64,000 bases of DNA from Arenimonas terrae (GTDB taxonomy: Bacteria; Pseudomonadota; Gammaproteobacteria; Xanthomonadales; Xanthomonadaceae), in the NCBI RefSeq assembly GCF_006265115.1, contig NZ_SMDR01000005.1:106352-170351 (forward strand), in the 5' to 3' direction. The translations under genes were made by a program, and so were the position numbers. Below, in pieces: positions 1 to 9,821 of the stretch; positions within the stretch are counted from its first letter, which is position 1, and every line of letters starts with the position of its first letter. The notes under the pieces are model-generated. The model was given only the letters and a program-made list of their open reading frames with translations, was not told where the DNA came from and made no database searches.

Positions 1-203
1 GTCGCGTGGCCAACGTCCCGGATGTGAAGGGCTTCACCACCCACCGCGCGATGGTGGCCTGGAAGATCAACGAGCAGCTGGCGCTGCAGCTCAACGCCAA
101 CAACCTGTTCGACAAGCAGTACTTCACCCGCGTGCGCAACAACGGCTGGGCCACGCCGGGCGAGGCGCGTTCGCTGGTGCTCAGCGCCACCTACCAGTTC
201 TGA
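1..203 (+). CDS. TonB-dependent siderophore receptor, C-terminal end (partial)
   Basis: Only the last ~66 codons are present; the frame is open to the left edge, so the start lies outside the window. The fragment has the closing signature of an outer-membrane TonB-dependent receptor: a penultimate strand with a NLFDKQYFTR motif, a GEARSLVLS strand, and a terminal aromatic residue (ending TYQF) as used for BamA-dependent assembly. The next genes are PiuC-like and PiuB-like, so a catecholate siderophore receptor of the PiuA/Fiu type is the likeliest identity. The family is clear; the exact receptor is an inference from neighbours. Confidence 0.85.
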   Translation, partial: RVANVPDVKGFTTHRAMVAWKINEQLALQLNANNLFDKQYFTRVRNNGWATPGEARSLVLSATYQF

Positions 204-217
204 CCGATCCAAGGCAC

Positions 218-235
218 GCCCGCCGCGCGGCGGGC
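218..235. repeat. Perfect 18-bp palindrome between receptor and piuC
   Basis: GCCCGCC and GGCGGGC arms flank a CGCG centre. It lies 15 bases after the receptor stop and just before the piuC start. There is no T-run, so it is more likely an mRNA processing or stability hairpin than a complete terminator. Confidence 0.5.
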
Positions 236-251
236 CCACCCGGAGCCGCCA

Positions 252-941
252 ATGCTGCTGCACGTACCGAACGTCCTCAATGCGGAACAGGTGGCGGAGT
301 TCCGGCAGCGGCTCGCCGGCGCCGGCTGGGCCGACGGCAAGCTGACCGCGGGCTACCAGTCGGCCCAGGCCAAGGACAACGCGCAGCTGCCGGACAACGA
401 CCCGGTGGCGCGCGAACTCGGCGGCCGGGTGCTCGATGCGCTCGGCCGCAGCCCGCTGTTCTTCAGCGCGGCGCTGCCGCGGCGAATTTATCCGCCGCTG
501 TTCAACCGCTACGCCGGCGGGCAGTCCTTCGGTTTCCACGTCGACAACGCCATCCGCTACGAGCGCGGCGCCAACGGCGCCCAGGTGCCGGTGCGCACCG
601 ACGTCTCGTCCACGCTCTTCCTCAGCGCGCCCGAGGAATACGAGGGCGGCGAACTGGTCATCCAGGACACCTACGGCACCCAGCGCGTGAAATTGGCCGC
701 CGGCGACCTGGTCCTGTACCCGGGCACCAGCCTGCACCAGGTGACGCCGGTGACCCGCGGCGAGCGCATCGCCTGCTTCTTCTGGACCCAGAGCCTGGTG
801 CGCGACGCCGGCCAGCGCCGCGAACTGTTCGAACTCGACCTCGCCATCCAGCGCCTCACCGTCGCCGCGCCGGGCAATCCCGCGCTGGTGCAGCTGACCG
901 GCGTCTACCACAACCTGCTGCGCCGCTGGTCGGACGCCTGA
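252..941 (+). CDS. piuC: PKHD-type Fe(II)/2-oxoglutarate dioxygenase (PiuC/YbiX family)
   Basis: 229 residues, close to the family's usual ~225. The double-stranded beta-helix carries the Fe(II) ligands H96 and D98 (FHVDN) and a distal H162 (SLHQV), with R169 placed to bind 2-oxoglutarate. Family members are found next to Fiu/PiuA siderophore receptors and are thought to hydroxylate a substrate linked to iron acquisition; the substrate is not established. It follows the receptor by 48 bases and precedes the PiuB-like reductase by 10, so the three are probably one Fur-type iron operon. No Fur box is visible because the operon promoter is outside the window. Confidence 0.92.
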   Translation: MLLHVPNVLNAEQVAEFRQRLAGAGWADGKLTAGYQSAQAKDNAQLPDNDPVARELGGRVLDALGRSPLFFSAALPRRIYPPLFNRYAGGQSFGFHVDNAIRYERGANGAQVPVRTDVSSTLFLSAPEEYEGGELVIQDTYGTQRVKLAAGDLVLYPGTSLHQVTPVTRGERIACFFWTQSLVRDAGQRRELFELDLAIQRLTVAAPGNPALVQLTGVYHNLLRRWSDA

Positions 942-951
942 GCCCGGTCCC

Positions 952-3561
952 ATGTTCAAGAACCTGATCTTCCAGCTGCACTGGCTGCTGGGCATCACCG
1001 CGGGCGTGGTGCTGGCGGTGGTCGGCGTCACCGGCGCGATGCTGTCCTTCGAACACGACCTGCTCAAGGCGATGAACCCCGGCGTGATGACGGTGGCGCC
1101 GCAAGCGCAGGCGCTGACGCCGGCCGAACTGCTGGCGCGCATCGCCACCGCCGCGCCCGGCAAGACGATCCAGTCGCTCAGCCTCGCCGGCGATCCGGAA
1201 GAAAGCGCGCGCGTGGGTTTCGCCCCAGCCCCCGACGCCAAACCCGGCCCCGGCGGCCGCGTGCGCGGCGAAACCCGTTACGTGAACCCGTACACCGGCG
1301 AACTGCTCGGCCAGCCCGTGGGCGAAGACTTCTTCCGATTCACGATGCAGATCCACCGCTGGCTGGCGATGGATGCGGTGGGCAAGCAGATTGTCGGCGC
1401 GTCCACGCTGGCGCTGATCTATTTCTGCCTCTCCGGCCTCTACCTGCGCTGGCCGCGCAAGTGGCTGGACTGGCGCGCCTGGCTCCGCCTGGACTGGGCG
1501 CAGAAGGGCCGCAGTTTCCTGTGGCACCTGCATTCGGTGGTCGGCACCTGGGTGCTGGTGGCCTATCTGGTGATGGCGCTGACCGGCCTGTTCTGGTCCT
1601 ACGACTGGTACCGCAACGGGCTGTACACGATCACCGGCACGCCGGTGCCGGCGCAGCGTGGTGGGCCGGGCGCGGGAGCGCCGCCGCGCGACGGCGGGCA
1701 GCGCGCGGGCATGGGGCGCGAGGCAGGCGGGCAGGGAGAGCGCCGCGCGGTGGAAGCGACGGCCACAGCGCTCGATGTCGCCGCGGCCTTCGCCGCTTTC
1801 GCGGCGGTGGTGCCGGAGTATTCGAGCCTCACCCTGCGCCTGCCGGGCGGGCCGGGGCAGCCGGTCGAATTCGTCTATCAGGATCCCGATCCCGCGCACG
1901 AGCGCGCGAACAACCGGCTGGTGCTCGAGCCGGGCACGTGGGCGATCACCGCGCACGAACGCTATGACGGCAAACCCTTTGGCCAGAAGATCATGGCCAG
2001 CATCTTCCCGCTGCACAGCGGCGCCTTCTTCGGCCTGACGGGCCTGGTGCTGTTCATGCTCGCCAGCCTGGCGATGCCGCTGTTCGCGATCACCGGCTGG
2101 ATGCTCTACCTCGACCGCCGCCGCAAGAAGCGCGCGGCGCGCGAAGCGGCCGCCGCGCTGGCGCCGGCCACCTCCGAGAAGGACCAGGTGCTGGTCGCCT
2201 TCGCCAGCCAGACCGGCACCGCCGAACGCCTGGCCTGGCAGACCGCCGCGAGCCTGCAGGCCGGCGGCCTGGGCGCGCGCGTGCTGCCGCTGGCCGCGCT
2301 GGATGCCGCGACGCTGGCGAAAACCCCGCGCCTGCTGGTCGTCGCCAGCACCTTCGGCGAAGGCGAGCCGCCGGACGCGCTGCGCGGTTTCGCGCGCCGC
2401 GTGCTCGGCGCGCCCGCGACGCTGGGTGGCCTGCAGTACGGCCTGCTGGCCCTGGGCGACCGCAGCTACGAACACTACTGCGGCTTCGGCCACGCGCTCG
2501 AGCACTGGCTGCGGCACCACGGCGCCACGCCGCTGTTCGACACCGTCGAAGTGGACAACGGCGACGCCGGTGCGCTGCGCCACTGGCAGCACCATCTGTC
2601 CGTGCTCGCCGGCCACGCCGACCTTCCCGACTGGAGCGCGCCGCGCTATCAGGCCTGGCCGCTGCTGGCGCGCGAGCACCTCAATCCGGGCAGCCCGGGC
2701 GGCGAGGTCTACCGGCTGGCGCTGCAGCCACCGGCGGATGCCGACTGGCGCGCCGGCGATATCGTCGAAGTCGGTCCGCGCAACGCCGAAACCGACGTCG
2801 CCGCGCTGCTGCTGGCCAGCGGCCACCTGGCCTCCGCCGCCGTGCAGTGGCAGGGCGACACCACCACGCTCGGCGCCGCCCTCGCCGCCTCGCGGCTGCC
2901 GGACGCCGGTGCCGCCCGCGCGCTCGACGCGCAGGCGCTGGCCGATACGCTGGAGCCGCTGCCGCATCGCGAATATTCGATCGCCTCGCTGCCCGCCGAC
3001 GGCCGCCTGGAGCTGCTGGTGCGGCGCCTGTTCCGCCCCGACGGCCGCCTGGGCCTGGGTTCGGCCTGGCTGACCCGCGACGCCCGGCTCGGTGCGCCGG
3101 TCGCCGTGCGCGTGCGCAGCAATCCCGGGTTCCACGCGCCAGCCGATGCGCGCCCGCTGGTCCTGGTCGGCAACGGCACCGGCATCGCCGGCCTGCGCGC
3201 GCTGCTGCGCGCCCGCATCGCCGCCGGCCATCGCCGCAACTGGCTGCTGTTCGGCGAGCGCTGCCGCGACCACGATGCCTACTTCGGCGACGAGATCGCC
3301 TCGGCGCAGGCCCAGGGTTTCCTCGCGCACGTGGACTACGCGTTCTCGCGCGACCAGCCCGAGCGCATCTACGTGCAGCAGCGCCTGCGCGAACAGGCGG
3401 CGCGCCTGCGCGAGTGGATGCAGCAGGGCGCGGCGATCTACGTCTGCGGCAGCCTGCAGGGCATGGCGCCCGGGGTGGAGGCGGTGCTGGTCGAGGTGCT
3501 GGGTGCCGAAGCGGTGGAGCAGCTGGCTGAAAGCGGGCGGTACCGGCGCGACGTGTACTGA
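952..3561 (+). CDS. piuB: PepSY-membrane / flavodoxin / ferredoxin-reductase fusion (PiuB-type flavoreductase)
   Basis: 869 residues. An N-terminal PepSY-associated membrane part (helices near residues 10-35, 140-160, 195-215 and 345-385) is followed by a flavodoxin domain from ~410 (ASQTGTAERLA) and an FAD/NADPH reductase module like the sulfite reductase alpha subunit (REYSIAS, GNGTGIAG, and YVCGS near the end). The layout fits transfer of cytosolic NADPH electrons through flavins across the inner membrane, plausibly to reduce siderophore iron. A low-complexity Gly/Arg loop lies around residues 235-265. Companion of piuC and the receptor; the exact electron acceptor is inferred. Confidence 0.85.
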   Translation: MFKNLIFQLHWLLGITAGVVLAVVGVTGAMLSFEHDLLKAMNPGVMTVAPQAQALTPAELLARIATAAPGKTIQSLSLAGDPEESARVGFAPAPDAKPGPGGRVRGETRYVNPYTGELLGQPVGEDFFRFTMQIHRWLAMDAVGKQIVGASTLALIYFCLSGLYLRWPRKWLDWRAWLRLDWAQKGRSFLWHLHSVVGTWVLVAYLVMALTGLFWSYDWYRNGLYTITGTPVPAQRGGPGAGAPPRDGGQRAGMGREAGGQGERRAVEATATALDVAAAFAAFAAVVPEYSSLTLRLPGGPGQPVEFVYQDPDPAHERANNRLVLEPGTWAITAHERYDGKPFGQKIMASIFPLHSGAFFGLTGLVLFMLASLAMPLFAITGWMLYLDRRRKKRAAREAAAALAPATSEKDQVLVAFASQTGTAERLAWQTAASLQAGGLGARVLPLAALDAATLAKTPRLLVVASTFGEGEPPDALRGFARRVLGAPATLGGLQYGLLALGDRSYEHYCGFGHALEHWLRHHGATPLFDTVEVDNGDAGALRHWQHHLSVLAGHADLPDWSAPRYQAWPLLAREHLNPGSPGGEVYRLALQPPADADWRAGDIVEVGPRNAETDVAALLLASGHLASAAVQWQGDTTTLGAALAASRLPDAGAARALDAQALADTLEPLPHREYSIASLPADGRLELLVRRLFRPDGRLGLGSAWLTRDARLGAPVAVRVRSNPGFHAPADARPLVLVGNGTGIAGLRALLRARIAAGHRRNWLLFGERCRDHDAYFGDEIASAQAQGFLAHVDYAFSRDQPERIYVQQRLREQAARLREWMQQGAAIYVCGSLQGMAPGVEAVLVEVLGAEAVEQLAESGRYRRDVY

Positions 3562-3579
3562 GCGGAGAAAGTAGTGGGT

Positions 3580-3667
3580 GGAGCGAGGAAGTAGGAAGTA
3601 GAGAGAGGCGAAGTGCGGCTCTTCCCTACTTCCTACTTCCTCGCTTCACTTCTACTTCCTATTTTTT
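3580..3667. repeat. GGAAGTAG palindromic repeat, copy A
   Basis: The arms 3583-3601 and 3626-3644 are perfect 19-bp inverted repeats built from GGAAGTAG units; a further CTACTTCCT copy follows and the element runs into a T6 tract at 3662-3667. It lies between the convergent ends of piuB and glyS, where it could end piuB transcription. A related copy is at 26954-27060. Confidence 0.75.
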
Positions 3668-3683
3668 CCGTTTCCCACCCAAC

Positions 3684-5771
3684 TCAGCTGGCCGACAGCT
3701 GCTCCACCGCCGCCACCGCCGCGAACCGGTCCGCGACCTGCTTGAGCAGGGCCAGGCGGTTGTCGCGCAGGGCCGCGTCGTCGGCCATCACCATCGTGCG
3801 CTCGAAGAAGTTGTCGACCGGGCCCTGCAGCTGGGCCAGGCGCTTGAGCGTGCCGACGTAGTCGCGTTTGGCCAGCAGCGGGTCGGTGTCGACGAGCGCG
3901 GTCGCCAGCGCGCCGTGCAGCGACTGCTCGGCGGGTTCGACCAGCTTCGACGCGTCGACCGAGGCCGGGATCGCCGTCTCGACCTTCTTGAGGATGTTGC
4001 GGATGCGCTTGTTGGCCGCGGCCAGCGAGCTGGCCTCGCGCAGTTTGGCGAACTCGGCGATCGCCTTCAGGCGGCGGTCGAAGTCGAGCAGCGAGGCCGG
4101 GCGCACGTCGGCGACGGCGTCGAACTGCACGGACGGCACCCCCTGGTCGGCGTAGTAGCCGCGCAGGCGGTCGAGGATGAATTCCTGCAGCTCGGCCGTA
4201 TCCAGCGTCAGCCCGGCCGGCAGAGACTTGGCGGCGGCGTCGAGCAGCACAACCAGGTCCAGGTCCAGCCCCGCCTCGATGATCGTGCGCGCCAGGCCCA
4301 GCGCATTGCGCCGCAGTGCGAACGGGTCCTTGTTGCCGGTCGGCTTGAGGCCCGCGGCGAAGCCGCCGGCCAGCGTGTCCAGGCGCTCGGCGATGGCCAG
4401 CACCTGGCCCAGCTTCGAGGGCGCGATCGCGTCGCCGGCGAAACGCGGCTGGTAGGCCTCGTCGATGGCGGCGGCGACGTCGGCCGGCTGCTTGGCGGCC
4501 GCGGCGTAGTAGCGCCCGGCGATGCCCTGCAGTTCCGGGAACTCGTTGACCATGCGGCTCTGCAGGTCGGCCTTGCCCAGCAGCGCGGCAACCCGCGCAT
4601 GGTCGGCGTTGGCGCCGGCCTTGAGCGCGACGATCTCGGCCAGGTGCGCCACGCGCGCGGCCTTGTCGGCGACGCTGCCCAGCTTGGCCTGGTAGGTCAC
4701 CGTCTTCAGGCCCTCGGCCATCGAAGCCAGGCCCTGCTTGAGATCTTCGTCGAAGAAGAACTGCGCGTCGGCGAACCGCGGGCGGATGACCCGCTCGTAA
4801 CCGAGGCGGATCTGCGCCGGGTCCTTGCTCTCGAGGTTGGCGATGCCGATGAACTTCTCGCTGAGCTTGCCGTCGGTGTCGAGCACCGGGAAGAACTTCT
4901 GGTTGCTCTCCATGGTCGAGATCAGCGCTTCCTGCGGCACGCGCAGGAAACCGGCCTCGAAGCTGCACAGGATGGCCTTGGGCCATTCGACCAGGCAGTT
5001 CACTTCCTCCAGCAGTTCGGGCAGTACCCGCGCGGTGCCGCCGGCCTCGCGCGCGGCGGCGGCGATCTCGGCGCGGACGCGCTCGCGGCGCTCGCGCGGG
5101 TCGGCCAGCACCTTGGCCTCGCGCAGCGCCTGCAGGTATTCGCCGGCCTCGTTGAGCCACACGCCCTTGTCGTGGTGGAAACGGTGGCCGCGGCTCATGC
5201 GGTCGGCCTTCAGGCCCAGCACTTCGGCCTTGGCGGCCTCGCGGCCGAACAGGATCACCAGCCAGTGCGCCGGCCGCACGAAGGCGATGTCGCGATTGCC
5301 CCAGCGCATCGGCTTGGGAATCGGCAGGCCCTTGACCGCTTCGTTGACGATCTCGCCCAGCAGGTCGATCGTGGCCGCGCCCGGCCGCGAGCTGCGCGCG
5401 ACGAAGCGCATGCCCTTGGCGTCGGTGACGCGCTCGAGCTTCTGCCAGTCCAGGCCGCTCTTCTGCGCGAAGCCGAGCAGGGCCGGGGTCGGGTTGCCGC
5501 TCGCATCCAGGCCGATGTTGAGGTACGGCCCCAGCACTTCGCTGTGCTGCACGGGCTGTTGCACGGCCACAGCCGGCAGGAAGCTCGCCAGGCGGCGCGG
5601 CGTGTACAGCGCGCGTGCGGGCTGGTCGCCGGCGTCGGCCTTCACTTCGATGCGGCGCGCGGCCAGGGCCTTGAGCACGCCGTCGTGGAAGGCCTGCGCG
5701 AGCTCGGGCAGGGCCTTGGGCGGCAGCTCCTCGGTGCCGAGCTCGATCAGCAGGGGCAGGAAATCAGCCAT
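3684..5771 (-). CDS. glyS: Glycyl-tRNA synthetase beta subunit
   Basis: 695 residues, the usual size for the beta chain of the bacterial alpha2beta2 glycyl-tRNA synthetase, which charges tRNA-Gly in the cytosol. It begins [19 protein letters not shown], the canonical beta-subunit N-terminus, and has the HD-like central region and the C-terminal anticodon-binding DALR-type region. Its ATG overlaps the 3' end of glyQ by 8 bases (ATGGCTGA), so the two chains are translationally coupled. The 3' end converges on piuB across the GGAAGTAG repeat. Confidence 0.97.
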   Translation of the reverse strand: MADFLPLLIELGTEELPPKALPELAQAFHDGVLKALAARRIEVKADAGDQPARALYTPRRLASFLPAVAVQQPVQHSEVLGPYLNIGLDASGNPTPALLGFAQKSGLDWQKLERVTDAKGMRFVARSSRPGAATIDLLGEIVNEAVKGLPIPKPMRWGNRDIAFVRPAHWLVILFGREAAKAEVLGLKADRMSRGHRFHHDKGVWLNEAGEYLQALREAKVLADPRERRERVRAEIAAAAREAGGTARVLPELLEEVNCLVEWPKAILCSFEAGFLRVPQEALISTMESNQKFFPVLDTDGKLSEKFIGIANLESKDPAQIRLGYERVIRPRFADAQFFFDEDLKQGLASMAEGLKTVTYQAKLGSVADKAARVAHLAEIVALKAGANADHARVAALLGKADLQSRMVNEFPELQGIAGRYYAAAAKQPADVAAAIDEAYQPRFAGDAIAPSKLGQVLAIAERLDTLAGGFAAGLKPTGNKDPFALRRNALGLARTIIEAGLDLDLVVLLDAAAKSLPAGLTLDTAELQEFILDRLRGYYADQGVPSVQFDAVADVRPASLLDFDRRLKAIAEFAKLREASSLAAANKRIRNILKKVETAIPASVDASKLVEPAEQSLHGALATALVDTDPLLAKRDYVGTLKRLAQLQGPVDNFFERTMVMADDAALRDNRLALLKQVADRFAAVAAVEQLSAS

Positions 5772-6675
5772 TCGCGGCCTCCGTGGTCTTCTTCAGGCCC
5801 GGGAAACCGAGCTTCTCGCGCTGGGCGTAATAGGCTTCGGCGACCGCGCGCGAGAGGTTGCGCACGCGCAGGATGTAGCGCTGGCGTTCGGTCACGCTGA
5901 TCGCGCGGCGGGCGTCGAGCAGGTTGAAGCTGTGGCTGGCCTTGCAGACCTGGTCGTAGGCTGGCAGCGGCAGGCCGAGCTCGACGAGCTTGAGCGCTTC
6001 CTTCTCGCAGGCATCGAAGCGGTGGAAGAGTTCGGTCACGTCGGCGTGTTCGAAGTTGTAGGTGCTCTGCTCGACTTCGTTCTGGTGGTAGACGTCGCGG
6101 TAGGTCACGTCGCCGTGCGGGCCGCGGGTCCAGACCAGGTCGAAGACGTTGTCCACGTTCTGCAGGTACATGCAGAGACGTTCCAAACCATAGGTGATCT
6201 CGCCGGTCACCGGCCGGCACTCCAGGCCGCCGGCCTGCTGGAAATAGGTGAACTGGGTGACTTCCATGCCGTTGAGCCAGACTTCCCAGCCCAGGCCCCA
6301 GGCGCCCAGCGTCGGCGATTCCCAGTTGTCCTCGACGAAACGCAGGTCGTGCACCAGCGGGTCGATGCCCAGCGCCTTCAGCGAGCCGATGTAGAGCTCG
6401 AGGATGTTGTCGGGGTTGGGCTTGAGCACCACCTGGTACTGGTAGTAGCGCTGCAGGCGGTTCGGGTTTTCGCCGTAGCGGCCGTCGGTGGGGCGGCGGC
6501 AGGGCTGCACGTAGGCGGCGTTCCAGGGCTCGGGCCCGAGCGCGCGCAGGAAGGTGGCGGGGTGGAAGGTGCCGGCGCCGACCTCGAGGTCGAGCGGCTG
6601 GATCAGGACGCAGCCCTGGTCGGCCCAGTACTGGTTGAGCCGGAGGATCAGTTCCTGGAAGGTCGGTGCGGTCAT
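5764..6675 (-). CDS. glyQ: Glycyl-tRNA synthetase alpha subunit
   Basis: 303 residues from the chosen ATG, which gives the conserved start [17 protein letters not shown]; a longer frame adds 16 non-conserved residues and would run into the promoter. This class II catalytic chain forms glycyl-adenylate and works with GlyS. The family motifs around [14 protein letters not shown] and [19 protein letters not shown] are intact. It is the first gene of the glyQ-glyS pair and is read divergently from the amidotransferase at 6744. Confidence 0.97.
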   Translation of the reverse strand: MTAPTFQELILRLNQYWADQGCVLIQPLDLEVGAGTFHPATFLRALGPEPWNAAYVQPCRRPTDGRYGENPNRLQRYYQYQVVLKPNPDNILELYIGSLKALGIDPLVHDLRFVEDNWESPTLGAWGLGWEVWLNGMEVTQFTYFQQAGGLECRPVTGEITYGLERLCMYLQNVDNVFDLVWTRGPHGDVTYRDVYHQNEVEQSTYNFEHADVTELFHRFDACEKEALKLVELGLPLPAYDQVCKASHSFNLLDARRAISVTERQRYILRVRNLSRAVAEAYYAQREKLGFPGLKKTTEAANG

Positions 6676-6703
6676 CGCCGTTTCGCCATGTCCAAAGCGG
6701 GCT

Positions 6704-6709
6704 AGTATA
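6704..6709 (-). promoter_or_regulatory. Candidate -10 box for glyQ
   Basis: The minus strand reads TATACT, 28 bases upstream of the glyQ ATG, in an otherwise GC-rich 68-base divergent gap. No convincing -35 is seen. The same AT-rich patch could also serve the divergent gene at 6744. Confidence 0.4.
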
Positions 6710-6743
6710 GCCGCGGCCCGCATCCCCGCTGCTTCTGCACCCG

Positions 6744-7478
6744 ATGAATCCCTTCCTGATCCTCGAGACCGGCACCCCCATCCCCAGCCTGCGCCGCCAC
6801 GGCAGCTTCGGGCACTGGATCCGGGTCGCTGCCGGCCTGCACGGGCGCCAGGTGCGCCAGGTCTGGGTCGCCGACGGTGAGCCGCTGCCGGATGCGGGCG
6901 ATTACGCCGGCGTGCTGGTCACCGGTTCGGGCGCCATGGTCACCGAGCGCGCCGACTGGAGCGAGCGTTGCGCCGACTGGCTGCGCGCCGCCGCCGAGGC
7001 CGGGCGCCCGCTGTTCGGCATCTGCTACGGCCACCAGCTGATCGCGCACGCGCTCGGTGGCACCGTCGACTACAACCCGCGCGGCCGCGAGATGGGCACC
7101 GTGCCGGTGAAGCTGCGCGAACCGGCGGGCCAGGACCCGCTCTTCGCCGGCCTGCCCACGCAGATCTCCGCCCAGACCACGCACCTGCAGACCGTGCTGG
7201 CGCCGCCGCCGAAGGCGCAGGTGCTGGCGCATTCCGAGCGCGACGACTGCCAGGCCTTCCGCTGGGGCGAGGCGGTCTGGGGCGTGCAGTTCCACCCCGA
7301 ATTCAGCACCGGCATGATGCGCGGCTACATCCAGGCGCGCTCCGACGCGCTGGCCAAAGAGGGCACCTGCCACCGCGGGCTGCTCGGCGCGGTGAAACCC
7401 GCACCCAGGGCGCGGCAGGTGCTGCGCCGTTTCATCCACCTGGCGCATCGACGCGCCCGTTCCGGGGACAAGGCATGA
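6744..7478 (+). CDS. Class I glutamine amidotransferase, GMP-synthase-like
   Basis: 244 residues forming one glutaminase domain. The nucleophile elbow is [16 protein letters not shown] with the catalytic Cys, and the His-Glu pair lies in VQFHPEF. No synthetase domain is fused, so ammonia must go to a separate partner or the enzyme hydrolyses a gamma-glutamyl compound; relatives are annotated only as 'glutamine amidotransferase'. The stop overlaps the next start (ATGA), so it is coupled to the membrane protein downstream. Substrate unknown. Confidence 0.85.
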   Translation: MNPFLILETGTPIPSLRRHGSFGHWIRVAAGLHGRQVRQVWVADGEPLPDAGDYAGVLVTGSGAMVTERADWSERCADWLRAAAEAGRPLFGICYGHQLIAHALGGTVDYNPRGREMGTVPVKLREPAGQDPLFAGLPTQISAQTTHLQTVLAPPPKAQVLAHSERDDCQAFRWGEAVWGVQFHPEFSTGMMRGYIQARSDALAKEGTCHRGLLGAVKPAPRARQVLRRFIHLAHRRARSGDKA

Positions 7479-8380
7479 CCGCAAAGACCGTAAGCATGGG
7501 CGCACCCTTCCGCTGGCTGATGAAGTCGCTCGACATCGGCCGCCGCCAGCCGGGGGCGCTGTTCGGCGGTTTCCTGCTGCTGCTCCTGGTCGGGCTGATC
7601 CCGTCCCTGGTGCAGATGGGCGTGCAGCTGGGCCTGAACCCGTCGCCGCCGGTGATGCTGGCCGTCTACGCCGTGGTGATGCTGGCCGGCCTGGTGCTGA
7701 TGCCGCCGCTGATGGCCGGCGGCCTGCGCCTGATCCACGCCTGTGAAACCGGCCAGCCGGCCCGCGCCACCGACGTGTTCGCCGTGTTCGGCGACCGCCC
7801 GGCCGCGCTGCGCGTGATCCTGACCGCGGTGCTGCTGATGGTGATCTACCTCGCCGTCTTCGTCGGCCTGATCCTGATGCCGGGCGGCAACTATTTCGGC
7901 GAGCTTATGCAGGTGGCGATGACCACGCCGCCGGGCGAGCAGCCGGACATGTCGGCGCTGCCGCCGGTGCCTTCGGGCCTGCTGCTGTGGCTGCTGCTGG
8001 CGATGTTCGCGGTCGTGGTGGTCGGCAACGGCTACATGCTCGCCATGGTCCAGGCCGCGCTCGGCGGCCGCGGCCCGGTCGGCGCGACCGGCGACGGCTT
8101 CCTGGCGACCTTCAAGAACCTGCTGCCGCTGCTGGGCTTCGTGATCGTGGCGACCATCGTCGGCTTCGTGGTGATGATGATCGTGGCCGTGGTGCTGGTG
8201 CTGGTGGTCGGCCTGCTGGCGGCGCTCAGCCCGGTGCTGGGCGTGGCGATCGCGATCCCGGTCTACCTGGCCATCGTGCTGGTGTTCTACGTGGTCTCGT
8301 TCGCGTTCTACTACCACGCGTGGCGCGAGATCTTCGGGGAACCGGTGGCGCCGCAGAGCGCCGACGCGATCGCGGCCTGA
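7475..8380 (+). CDS. BPSS1780-type polytopic membrane protein
   Basis: 301 residues. After a short polar start (GAPFRWLMKSLDIGRRQP) come about six hydrophobic helices, including near residues 25-45, 55-80, 110-135, 165-190 and two long Val/Ile-rich spans at 205-275. The N-terminal pattern matches the BPSS1780 membrane family of unknown function. The start ATG overlaps the preceding stop by 4 bases; an in-frame ATG seven codons later is an alternative. It converges on the RDD gene with no gap. No enzymatic motif is visible. Confidence 0.75.
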   Translation: MTAKTVSMGAPFRWLMKSLDIGRRQPGALFGGFLLLLLVGLIPSLVQMGVQLGLNPSPPVMLAVYAVVMLAGLVLMPPLMAGGLRLIHACETGQPARATDVFAVFGDRPAALRVILTAVLLMVIYLAVFVGLILMPGGNYFGELMQVAMTTPPGEQPDMSALPPVPSGLLLWLLLAMFAVVVVGNGYMLAMVQAALGGRGPVGATGDGFLATFKNLLPLLGFVIVATIVGFVVMMIVAVVLVLVVGLLAALSPVLGVAIAIPVYLAIVLVFYVVSFAFYYHAWREIFGEPVAPQSADAIAA

Positions 8381-9076
8381 TCAGGGCAGGCCGCCCTCCG
8401 CGACTTCCCAGAGCAGCTGCGCGTAGCGCAGCCCGATGAAGCCCACCGTGGCCGCGAAGGCGGCGGCCTGGGCGTACAGCCACCGCCGCGCCCCGCGCGG
8501 CATCGCCGGCGCCGCTCCCGGGGCGAGTTCGACCCGGGTGCCGGCGAGGTAGTCGTGCAGGGCGCGCTTGCCCGGCGTCCAGGCCGCCATCGCGTGGCCC
8601 AGGTTGAGCAGCAACCAGGACGGCGCGCCCGCGAGGAAACGCAGCATCACGCGGCCCAGGCCCGGCCGCACGCCGTCCCGGTCGGTCACGCGCAGGCCAA
8701 AGGCGCGCTTGCCGGGGCTGGCCTGCCAGGGCGAGGCTTCGCCCGCGATGAACCAGACCGCCGCGAGGCCGCAGAACACGGCCAGCGTCTGCAGCGTCAG
8801 CACGGTGCCGGAAAGCACCAGGGACTCCATGCCGGCGCGCAGCACCGGATCGGCCGCCCATTGGTTCGCCAGCGCCAGCGGACTGGTGTCGGGATGCGCC
8901 AGGCTCGCATCGAACATCTCCCACAGCCGCCACTGCAGCCGCTCCAGGCCGGCGTCGAGTTCATCGGCGCCGGCGGCCAGTCGCGACCACAGCAGGGGCA
9001 GGGCGAGCAGGGCCAGCAGGGCGATGTCCAGGCTGTAGGCCGCGTAGCGGCGCCAGAAGCCGGCCGGCGGATTCAT
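8381..9076 (-). CDS. RDD family membrane protein
   Basis: 231 residues with the RDD family opening (FWRRYAAYSLDIALLALLALPLLW) and three to four hydrophobic spans. Family members are small inner-membrane proteins, some linked to ion transport, but there is no firm general function. It starts 4 bases after tatC and is probably the last gene of the tatABC transcript. The domain assignment is good; the role is unknown. Confidence 0.8.
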   Translation of the reverse strand: MNPPAGFWRRYAAYSLDIALLALLALPLLWSRLAAGADELDAGLERLQWRLWEMFDASLAHPDTSPLALANQWAADPVLRAGMESLVLSGTVLTLQTLAVFCGLAAVWFIAGEASPWQASPGKRAFGLRVTDRDGVRPGLGRVMLRFLAGAPSWLLLNLGHAMAAWTPGKRALHDYLAGTRVELAPGAAPAMPRGARRWLYAQAAAFAATVGFIGLRYAQLLWEVAEGGLP

Positions 9077-9080
9077 GCGC

Positions 9081-9821
9081 TCAGTCGGCGGCGGGTTTGG
9101 GCCGCAGCAGCGAGCCGGCGAGGATGCCCAGCTCGTAGAGCAGGCACATCGGGATCGCCAGCAGCAGCTGCGAGACCACGTCGGGCGGCGTGATGATGGC
9201 CGCCAGGATGAACACGCCGACGACGACGTAACCGCGCGCCTCGCGCAGCTGGGCCGGCGTCACCACGCCCAGCAGCACCAGCACGACCACCGCGACCGGC
9301 AGCTCGAAGCTCAGGCCGAAGGCCAGGAAGATCACCAGCACGAAGTCCAGGTACTTGGTGATGTCGGTCATCATCGCCACGCCCTCGGGGGTCACCGCGG
9401 CGAGGAAGCCGAACACGGTCGGCAGCACCAGGAACCAGGCGAAGGCGCAGCCGATGTAGAACAGCGCCACCGCCGCCACCAGCAGCGGCTTGGCCAGGCG
9501 CTTCTCGTGCTGGTACAGGCCCGGCGCGACGAAGGCCCAGGCCTGGTACAGCAGCACCGGCATCGCCAGCAGCACGGCGGCGAAGAAGGCCAGCTTGACC
9601 GGGGTGAAGAAGGGCGAGGCGACGTCGATGGCGACCAGCTGGCCGCCGGCCGGCAGCTTCGACAGCAGCGGCGCGGCGAACTGCGCGTACAGGCGGTTGG
9701 CGAAGGGCAGCATCGCGACGAAGACGACCAGCACCGCGATCACCGCCTTGAGCAGGCGCGAGCGCAGCTCCAGCAGGTGGCCCATCAGCGATTCTTCGGG
9801 CTGGCCGGGGCGGGTACTCAC
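9081..9821 (-). CDS. tatC: Sec-independent translocase subunit TatC
   Basis: 246 residues and six transmembrane helices. The cytosolic N-terminus carries the TatC signature around QPEESLMGHLLELRSRLLKA, which receives twin-arginine signal peptides, and the conserved F/YxxPGL-type segment appears as WAFVAPGLYQHEK. The start is a GTG that overlaps the tatB stop (GTGA), giving coupled translation. With TatA and TatB it exports folded proteins across the inner membrane. Confidence 0.97.
   Translation of the reverse strand: MSTRPGQPEESLMGHLLELRSRLLKAVIAVLVVFVAMLPFANRLYAQFAAPLLSKLPAGGQLVAIDVASPFFTPVKLAFFAAVLLAMPVLLYQAWAFVAPGLYQHEKRLAKPLLVAAVALFYIGCAFAWFLVLPTVFGFLAAVTPEGVAMMTDITKYLDFVLVIFLAFGLSFELPVAVVVLVLLGVVTPAQLREARGYVVVGVFILAAIITPPDVVSQLLLAIPMCLLYELGILAGSLLRPKPAAD

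Noticed and set aside
856..3330. Open frame of 824 codons on the minus strand opposite the PiuB-like gene
   Set aside because: Arg/Gln/Ala/Gly-rich composition without domains is the usual antisense shadow of a GC-rich gene; the plus-strand frame has clear flavodoxin and reductase motifs.
3915..5900. Plus-strand frame opposite glyS
   Set aside because: Composition and lack of domains mark it as a shadow; GlyS is canonical.
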